Shown here piece after piece: positions 57,495 to 63,800 of a DNA stretch of 63,800 bases (position 1 is its first letter; each line of letters opens with the position of its first letter). Source of the DNA: Nitrospinaceae bacterium (lineage in GTDB: Bacteria; Nitrospinota; Nitrospinia; Nitrospinales; VA-1); contig JAJDBH010000160.1 in NCBI GenBank assembly GCA_029261455.1, forward strand, positions 1-63,800. The letters are read 5' to 3'. A model generated the notes under the pieces. That model was not told the origin of the DNA and ran no database searches. It worked only from the letters and a program-made list of their open reading frames with translations. The position numbers and the translations under genes were made by a program.

Positions 57495-58195
57495 GTACAA
57501 ATCAAGTCATACACTTCCTGATATTTTTCTTCCACATTTCCCATATTAAAGCGGAAACGATCCTTATCCATTTTCTCATTGGTGTCCCAATGCCATAGAC
57601 GACATCCATCTGGGCTGATCTCATCTCCGAGAAAAACCTTACCCTTATGCCGGCCAAATTCCAGTTTGAAATCTACTAGGCGAATGTTGCGCTCTTTAAA
57701 AAATTCCATCATCAGGTTATTGATTTTGAGCCCTTCTGACTTCAAAATCTCCACCTCTTCTTTAGTAGCCCAGCCAAAAACATCGACATGGCATTCGTTA
57801 ATCATGGGATCACCCAATGGATCGCTCTTATAGAAAAACTCAAGAATTGGTTTTTCCAAAACCAGACCTTCTTCGATTCCCAACCTTTTGCATAAACTTC
57901 CTGCCGCAATATTACGCAACACCACTTCTACAGGAATGATGTCCAGTTTTTTCACCAACATTTCCCGGTCATTAAGAGTTTCTACATAATGGGTTTCAAC
58001 ACCTTTAGTCTCCAAATACTGAAAAATCCGGCTAGACATGTGGTTGTTCATCACCCCTTTATCAACAATGGTTCCTTTTTTCTTACCATCGAAAGCCGAA
58101 GCATCGTCTTTGAAATACTGAATCACCAAATCGGGATCAGAAGTGTTATAAAGGATTTTGGCCTTCCCTTCATAAAGCTTTTCTAACTGTTCCAT
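57491..58195 (-). CDS. purC: Phosphoribosylaminoimidazole-succinocarboxamide synthase
   Basis: KLYEGKAKILYNT...KDDASAFDGKKKGTIVDKGVMNNHMSSRIF...DFKLEFGRHKG. Confidence 0.96.
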   Translation of the reverse strand: MEQLEKLYEGKAKILYNTSDPDLVIQYFKDDASAFDGKKKGTIVDKGVMNNHMSSRIFQYLETKGVETHYVETLNDREMLVKKLDIIPVEVVLRNIAAGSLCKRLGIEEGLVLEKPILEFFYKSDPLGDPMINECHVDVFGWATKEEVEILKSEGLKINNLMMEFFKERNIRLVDFKLEFGRHKGKVFLGDEISPDGCRLWHWDTNEKMDKDRFRFNMGNVEEKYQEVYDLICT

Positions 58196-58205
58196 AATTC
58201 ACCTC

Positions 58206-59501
58206 TTATTTTGTAAAGACCCGTTTGAAAATCCGGTCTATATTTTTAAATTGGGTTTTTAATTTAAAAGTCTTATCAATCTCGGTAGCTGATAAAAGTT
58301 TTGTTATTGCCTTATCTTTTTTCAAAAGCTTTAAAAAATCTTTTCCCGTAGTCCAACTTTGCATGGCATTTTTCTGCACAAGCTTATAGGCTTCTTCCCG
58401 GGTAATGCCCTTTCTCACCAAGGCCAGCAAAACACTCTGCGAATAAATCAAGCCGCCTGTTTTTTCCAGATTGCGCATCATATTATCTGGATAGACGATC
58501 AGACCATCCATCAGTTTTGTCATTTTCCTCAACATATAGTGGATCAAAATAGTACTGTCCGGCCCAATCACCCTTTCAACAGAAGAATGGCTGATATCCC
58601 GTTCGTGCCAAAGTGGAATATTTTCCATTGCCGCGAAAGCATTTGCTCGCACTACTCGTGCCAAACCAGACATTTGCTCGGAAACTATGGGGTTGCGTTT
58701 GTGCGGCATAGCCGATGAACCTTTTTGTCCTTTAGAGAAAAACTCCTCCGCCTCCAAAACTTCCGTCCTTTGCAGGTGGCGGATTTCAGTGGCGATTTTA
58801 TCAATGGTCCCGGCAATAATAGCCAGAGTAGAAAAAAACTCGGCGTGCCGATCGCGCTGAATAACCTGACTCGAAACCGGAGCGGGTTTCAACCCCAACT
58901 TTGAACAAACATATTCTTCAACATCCGGGTCGATGCAGGCAAAGGTTCCAACCGCGCCGGAGATCTGCCCATAGGAAATGGTTTGCCGGGCTCTTTTGAG
59001 TCTGTCTATATTGCGTTTGACTTCTTCATACCAATTGGCAATTTTCAAGCCAAAGGTCAGAGGCTCTGCATGAATACCATGAGAGCGTCCAATAGTTGGC
59101 GTGAGCTTGTGTTTCTTCGCCTGCCTTTCCAAAACCTTCTTAAATGCTGTGAGTTCTTTCAAGATCAGGGTTGCCGATTGCTTCATTTGAACGGCTAAAG
59201 CTGTATCCAAAACATCGGAAGAAGTCATCCCCATATGCATGTACCTTGCAGATTCTCCAACATGTTCCGCCACGCAGGTTAAAAATGCGATGACATCATG
59301 TTTTACTTCCCGTTCAATTTCATCAATACGTTCCACATTGAATTGAGATTTAGTTTGAATGTCTTTCAGGGCAGCCTTGGGGATTTCACCTCTTTTGGCC
59401 AAGGCTTCACAAGCCAGAACTTCTACTTCCAGCCAAATTTTAAATTTGTTTTCCGGTTCCCAAATGGTTGCCATTTCAGGCAATGAGTATCGTGGTATCA
59501 A
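58206..59501 (-). CDS. purB: Adenylosuccinate lyase
   Basis: MIPRYSLPEMATIWEPENKFKIWLEVE...MTSSDVLDTALAVQ...KGSSAMPHKRNPI. Confidence 0.96.
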   Translation of the reverse strand: MIPRYSLPEMATIWEPENKFKIWLEVEVLACEALAKRGEIPKAALKDIQTKSQFNVERIDEIEREVKHDVIAFLTCVAEHVGESARYMHMGMTSSDVLDTALAVQMKQSATLILKELTAFKKVLERQAKKHKLTPTIGRSHGIHAEPLTFGLKIANWYEEVKRNIDRLKRARQTISYGQISGAVGTFACIDPDVEEYVCSKLGLKPAPVSSQVIQRDRHAEFFSTLAIIAGTIDKIATEIRHLQRTEVLEAEEFFSKGQKGSSAMPHKRNPIVSEQMSGLARVVRANAFAAMENIPLWHERDISHSSVERVIGPDSTILIHYMLRKMTKLMDGLIVYPDNMMRNLEKTGGLIYSQSVLLALVRKGITREEAYKLVQKNAMQSWTTGKDFLKLLKKDKAITKLLSATEIDKTFKLKTQFKNIDRIFKRVFTK

Positions 59502-59627
59502 AGTTTAGTTTCCTTGAATAATAAATCGGAGATCAAAGTTCGGGTTGAATAAATACAGAACAATTCTTTATTATGGTAATAAATAATTTTCACATATCTT
59601 AAACGCAAATGTCTGGTAAATCAATAA

Positions 59628-60122
59628 ATGAACTCAACTGTTGAAGTCTGCTTTGTATGTCTTGGAAATATTTGTCGTTCCCCGCTTGCTCAAGGTGTTT
59701 TTGAGGCCCTTGTCAAAGAAGAGGGACTGCAGGATCGCATCCTTATAAGTTCCGCCGGAGTTAGCGGCTGGCATACGGGAAACCCTCCCGACACCAGAAT
59801 GCAACAAACGGCGCGAGACCATGGTCTTCATCTCAATAGCCGGGCACGCCAGTTTCAGAGCTCCGATTTCATGCAAATGGACTTGGTACTGGCTATGGAC
59901 CACAGCAATCTGAGTGCCCTTAAGCAAATGCGACCTGCATCAGAACTACAAGATAAGCTTTTTCTTTTTCGTTCTTTCGACCCACAGCACAACAACGATC
60001 TCGATGTGCCCGATCCTTATTATGGAGGCGGCAAAGGCTTTGAAACGGTGTACCAGATCGTCGAGCGTACCTGCCCGAAAGTTCTGGAACATTTGAAAAC
60101 AAAGCTCGCAAAAAACACATGA
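59628..60122 (+). CDS. Low-molecular-weight protein tyrosine phosphatase
   Basis: VCFVCLGNICRSPLAQGVFE (CX5R); DPYYGGGKGFE. Confidence 0.93.
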   Translation: MNSTVEVCFVCLGNICRSPLAQGVFEALVKEEGLQDRILISSAGVSGWHTGNPPDTRMQQTARDHGLHLNSRARQFQSSDFMQMDLVLAMDHSNLSALKQMRPASELQDKLFLFRSFDPQHNNDLDVPDPYYGGGKGFETVYQIVERTCPKVLEHLKTKLAKNT

Positions 60123-60997
60123 ATGAAGAAATCTGCAAACTCCTGAAACCTGTTTTTGGGCAGGAGGTGAAAGTGCAGTCTTCATCCCAAACTGAAGGTG
60201 GTTGCATAAACCAGACCCACATACTGCAATTGACCAATGGTGAACGGGTTTTTCTAAAACATAATTATCATCCTGCCTTAGATTTCTTCCCTGCAGAAGC
60301 GAAAGGGCTTAAACTTCTGTCCCAGGCAGAAAAAGGACCCAGAATTCCAAAAGCTCTGGCTTTGCAGGATTCCCCAAATCCTACCTTTCTCATTCTGGAA
60401 TATATTGAAAGGTCTTCACCCACCCCCGATTTCCCCGTCCGCTTTGCCCAATCGCTGGCCGAGCTTCACCGCAATACCCATCATAGCTTCGGACTCGACC
60501 ACGACAATTATATTGGTAGTACTCAGCAGAAAAATACACGCGAAAATAATGCCATCCATTTTTTTCGCGACCATAGATTGCGATATCAACAGAAGCTTGC
60601 AAGGAACTCCGGAAAACTCCCGAATAGAACTGATAAAAACCTCAGCAAACTATGCGATAGGATTGAGAACTACCTGGACATATCTGGAGAAAAACCGGCA
60701 TTACTTCACGGTGATCTTTGGTCGGGGAATTATTTTCCTGACCGGGACAACACTCCCTGCATATTTGATCCTGCGGTTTATTATGGATTGCGCGAGGCCG
60801 ACCTGGCCATGACCGAACTTTTTGGCAGACTGCCACAAAGGTTTTATGAAGCTTATCACGAAGCGTTTCCGTTGAATCCGGGGTATGAGGAGAGAAAAGA
60901 CCTGTTTAATCTATACCACCTATTAAACCATTTGAATCTTTTTGGAGGTTCCTACCTTTCATCGGTAGAGCAGACACTTAAAAAATACCACCACTAG
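60119..60997 (+). CDS. Fructosamine kinase family protein
   Basis: GGCINQTHILQL...PALLHGDLWSGNYF...IFDPAVYYGLREADLAMTELFG. Confidence 0.92.
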   Translation: MNEEICKLLKPVFGQEVKVQSSSQTEGGCINQTHILQLTNGERVFLKHNYHPALDFFPAEAKGLKLLSQAEKGPRIPKALALQDSPNPTFLILEYIERSSPTPDFPVRFAQSLAELHRNTHHSFGLDHDNYIGSTQQKNTRENNAIHFFRDHRLRYQQKLARNSGKLPNRTDKNLSKLCDRIENYLDISGEKPALLHGDLWSGNYFPDRDNTPCIFDPAVYYGLREADLAMTELFGRLPQRFYEAYHEAFPLNPGYEERKDLFNLYHLLNHLNLFGGSYLSSVEQTLKKYHH

Positions 60998-61079
60998 GCC
61001 ACTCTAAGGAATAATGAGGACGAGTTTCTTAAACTTGAACAAGTCTATGTCAAGCGCACACGGGTCCTACGCCTAGTAG

Positions 61080-61841
61080 TTAGAAGCCACCGCCTATTTT
61101 TGCGATGAAGGTGTTAAGCTCCCGCTCCACTTCTCCGTCCCAGTTTTTCATTTCAGTAGTCAAGGTGGTTAGAACCGCTTTACCCTCACTCATTTCAATG
61201 GCACCAGCGATACTAACCAGTATTCTGGAGCCATACCTCTCCACCAGGCCATGTTCCTCTGCCGCGCGGAAAGCCATTTCTGATCCCAGCATCATTGCCC
61301 AGGCTTGAATAACAGAGACTTGAGTCGACTCTCTAAAGCGCAGGGAATCCAACCCCTCAATATAAGCTCCTGCTTCGATCTGGCCTGACTCGAATCTCTC
61401 GATCAACTGCTTCAAGGTCTCTTCTTTAGATTCAACCTTATTGAAAATATATTCGAAAAATTTTCCTTCTGATTTTTTCAGTTCATCCAGGTTCCAAGGA
61501 CAATAGAACTCCGGTTCAAAAGTGATCCCGGATTTCCTGGTTTCTCTCTCAATCTTATAAAGACATTTGGGGCATCGCCGTCCTGAGTCATGGTTGAATT
61601 CCCCCCCGCACTTGCAAGATGTCAGCACACTTTGAAAAGCCAGGGCCAAGGCCTCGCCTTTTAACCCTAAAACCTCACGAAAGGCAACCCGGACAGGATT
61701 AGTGCGGCCAACCGAAAGATATTCCACACACGAGGAGCAATATATCAGGTAGGAGTTTTCCTCTTCCCCGGGCTCAGTCACCGGCTCAAAAACTTCCGGG
61801 CAGAGGGTGCACTGCACTTCTTTTTGAAACGTATCAACCAT
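61080..61841 (-). CDS. Hypothetical zinc-ribbon protein
   Basis: Cys pairs CTLC, CSSC, CKC, CPKC; compact ORF. Confidence 0.6.
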   Translation of the reverse strand: MVDTFQKEVQCTLCPEVFEPVTEPGEEENSYLIYCSSCVEYLSVGRTNPVRVAFREVLGLKGEALALAFQSVLTSCKCGGEFNHDSGRRCPKCLYKIERETRKSGITFEPEFYCPWNLDELKKSEGKFFEYIFNKVESKEETLKQLIERFESGQIEAGAYIEGLDSLRFRESTQVSVIQAWAMMLGSEMAFRAAEEHGLVERYGSRILVSIAGAIEMSEGKAVLTTLTTEMKNWDGEVERELNTFIAKIGGGF

Positions 61842-61936
61842 CCGCTAGCTCCTTACAGGGTTATATATAATATACCGGTCATTCAATTAGATGAGGGGGA
61901 GTAGATGCAGGTTCTAAAATTTCGGCCCTTCAGGGT

Positions 61937-61971
61937 AAAAAAAAACCCATGGCCTGAAAAGGCCATGGGTT
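61937..61971 (-). terminator. Terminator of the minus-strand oxidoreductase operon
   Basis: aacccatggcc-tgaaaa-ggccatgggtt stem; U-tract on the minus strand from aaaaaaaaa at 61937-61945. Confidence 0.8.
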
Positions 61972-61989
61972 AAATACTTTTTCAGGTGT

Positions 61990-62271
61990 TTAACCAGCGT
62001 AAGCCTGACCCAATGCAGCTGCTTCACCTGCTGAACCACCCATAACAACCTGTCCAGTAGTCGGATCGACAGGAAACATGGTGATCGCATTATGTGTGCT
62101 ACAGACCACCTTACAAAGGTCACATCCTTTACAACGAGGCTCAATCACTATGGCTTTCTTTGTAGACTCATCAAACATAATGGTGTCTGCTTCAGGGCAA
62201 TACATGATGCACAGTCGGCAACCTTTTTCCGCGATACACTTTTCGTTATCTACCCACGCTATGTTATACAC
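61990..62271 (-). CDS. 4Fe-4S ferredoxin subunit of a 2-oxoacid:ferredoxin oxidoreductase
   Basis: KCIAEKGCRLCIMYCPEADTI...RCKGCDLCKVVCSTHNA. Confidence 0.85.
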   Translation of the reverse strand: MYNIAWVDNEKCIAEKGCRLCIMYCPEADTIMFDESTKKAIVIEPRCKGCDLCKVVCSTHNAITMFPVDPTTGQVVMGGSAGEAAALGQAYAG

Positions 62272-62331
62272 TCGAAAGTTCTCCTAATTTAAAAAAGGTT
62301 AAAACACCTAACCGACTGATCTTTTACTTTA

Positions 62332-63015
62332 TCAGACCTCAACCAATTGCAAGTCCTGCGTCTTGGCCCACTCAATAGCAAGCTTATGACCCTCAATGAT
62401 GGTGTCCATATTTGCTTTCAGTAACATCTCTTTTTTCGCGTACTTCTTTTTAATCGCTTCATCAAGTGTAGCCGTACCCCCTGAAGCTACATATCGTTTT
62501 CCAAAACGATCCTGAATGGCACCATCCAACGATTTAAGACTCACTATATTGGTAATACCCGCACACGCACCTATCATCGCCATGTTGGTTGAAAGCTCGG
62601 TTTTACCAATTTCCAAAGCTAGTTTGGTCGCATCGTGGTTGAATACTTTAACATTGAGATCGTCCAGAGTTTTGCGATCTTCATCGCTCAGAAGATCAGC
62701 ACTGGTGTTGATAATGACCAGACCATTCTCCTTGATCCCGGAATAAAAGGGAGCGGTATAACTTTTCTGCATGGTAATAACCTGAGGATGGAACACCATA
62801 ATGACATCAGGAAATACCAATTCCCCACGGTCATAGATACGCTCTGTTCCAATTCTGGCATAACTTTCTGCAGGCGCACCCCGCTTTTCAGCACCAAAGA
62901 AAGGGTTTGAGATAGAAAACTTCCCATCTTTATTAGCAGCCATAGCCAGAAGATGCGCGGCGGTAACCGCCCCTTGTCCCCCCAAACCGGAAATTCGGAT
63001 ATTCATCCTGCTCAT
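62332..63015 (-). CDS. 2-oxoacid:ferredoxin oxidoreductase gamma subunit
   Basis: ISGLGGQGAVTAAHLLAMAANKDGKFS...FGAEKRGAPAESYARI. Confidence 0.9.
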   Translation of the reverse strand: MSRMNIRISGLGGQGAVTAAHLLAMAANKDGKFSISNPFFGAEKRGAPAESYARIGTERIYDRGELVFPDVIMVFHPQVITMQKSYTAPFYSGIKENGLVIINTSADLLSDEDRKTLDDLNVKVFNHDATKLALEIGKTELSTNMAMIGACAGITNIVSLKSLDGAIQDRFGKRYVASGGTATLDEAIKKKYAKKEMLLKANMDTIIEGHKLAIEWAKTQDLQLVEV

Positions 63016-63035
63016 AATATTTCCACTCCTATTTC

Positions 63036-63800
63036 TTAAGCGTTAACCGACTTTTTAGCTTCTTTAGCCGCTTTTTTTCTAATTTTGGTTTCTTCTTTGA
63101 TGGAGTCCAAAAGTTTTTGAGCTTCATCCGTTATGTATTCTTTCTGAACAAATCGTCCGCCAATCTGTTCTGAGTCCTTCATTTCATCCAGACCTTCCAT
63201 GCTCTGCTTCCCGATCTCAAGGATGCAAGGCGTGTAAAGCTGAACAAACGTAGGTCCGACTTCTCGAGCGATCAGAACAGCGTTCTTAATCGCTTGCTCT
63301 ACCCGGTTAGGTTTACTAACAGTCAAAACTGCTACGTAAGCACACCCTGCTTCTCGAGCGATTTCGGCCAAGCGGACTTTCTCGAAGTTTTTGCCCTTCG
63401 GTGCCATTTTAGCAACAAAGCCTTTCTGCATCAGTCCACTTTCCTGCCCACCTGTGTTTGCATACAACTCATTATCAAAACAAATGGTGGTGAATTTTTC
63501 CTGACGGAACCAAGACTGCATGGTCATATCCAGCCCGATATCAACGGTAGCTCCGTCACCAGCTAGAACAACCACATCCTTTTCAACATCTGGGAAGCGT
63601 GCCTTCAATGTCCGTTTCAGACCTGAAGCAATGGCATTCTGGTTGCCAAACAAAGAATGGATGTTATGAACCGCAACATGCGGGAACACCAGACTGGTAC
63701 AGCCTGTTGAACCGACAAATACGGTATCTTCTGGCGCCGGTAAACTAGCCAGAATATATCGAAAAGCAATGGACTCCGGACAACCGGCGCATAAAGAATG
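63036..63800 (-). CDS. 2-oxoacid:ferredoxin oxidoreductase beta subunit (5' end beyond window)
   Basis: Open to the window end (HSLCAGCPES...); VVVLAGDGATVDIGLD...CFDNELYANTGGQESG. Confidence 0.9.
   Translation of the reverse strand, partial: HSLCAGCPESIAFRYILASLPAPEDTVFVGSTGCTSLVFPHVAVHNIHSLFGNQNAIASGLKRTLKARFPDVEKDVVVLAGDGATVDIGLDMTMQSWFRQEKFTTICFDNELYANTGGQESGLMQKGFVAKMAPKGKNFEKVRLAEIAREAGCAYVAVLTVSKPNRVEQAIKNAVLIAREVGPTFVQLYTPCILEIGKQSMEGLDEMKDSEQIGGRFVQKEYITDEAQKLLDSIKEETKIRKKAAKEAKKSVNA

Overview
The window splits into two parts. (A) About 1-31.3 kb is an accessory island with a complete-looking, atypical type VI secretion (T6SS) locus on the minus strand (29.2 -> 6.6 kb). The order is fused TssB-TssC sheath, Hcp, TssE, TssF, TssG, VgrG, DUF2169+pentapeptide protein, pentapeptide protein, DUF3540-like, DUF4150/PAAR-like, TssJ, TssK, a standalone DUF4157 (HELTH) protein, TssL, TssM and TssA. 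No ClpV/TssH is present in the window. On the left flank lie four tandem plus-strand effector-like genes (the first cut by the window edge and frameshifted). On the right flank lie a pure repeat protein and a cysteine-hydrolase-like protein. These flanking proteins and the DUF4157 protein share a short recurring module, (V/I)QAKM/VQPKM and/or 'P-x-(M/L)P-(N/D)-x-x-x-Q-(R/H)-A-Q'. I propose this is a delivery or processing tag for this injection system. The four large effectors lack intervening immunity genes and end in Lys/Arg-rich tails that resemble eukaryotic nuclear localisation signals. A degenerate tRNA-Pro 3' fragment with a terminator (~31.8 kb) marks a plausible island boundary. (B) About 32-63.8 kb is mostly ordinary chromosome: a degenerate double-CheW CheA-like protein, CBS protein, Rrf2 regulator/nirK pair, acetolactate synthase, ALDH, two FGE-sulfatase-fold proteins, a sigma54 activator divergent from a VOC-pirin-DoxX-MBL-nitroreductase cluster with a good -24/-12 promoter, aroF, glnD, orn, purC, purB, LMW-PTP, fructosamine kinase and 2-oxoacid:ferredoxin oxidoreductase subunits. 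Gene content is compatible with a Nitrospinota-like bacterium, but this is inference only. Three genes (effector 1, MBL hydrolase, spermidine-synthase-like) have frame disruptions, which may be biological or sequence errors.
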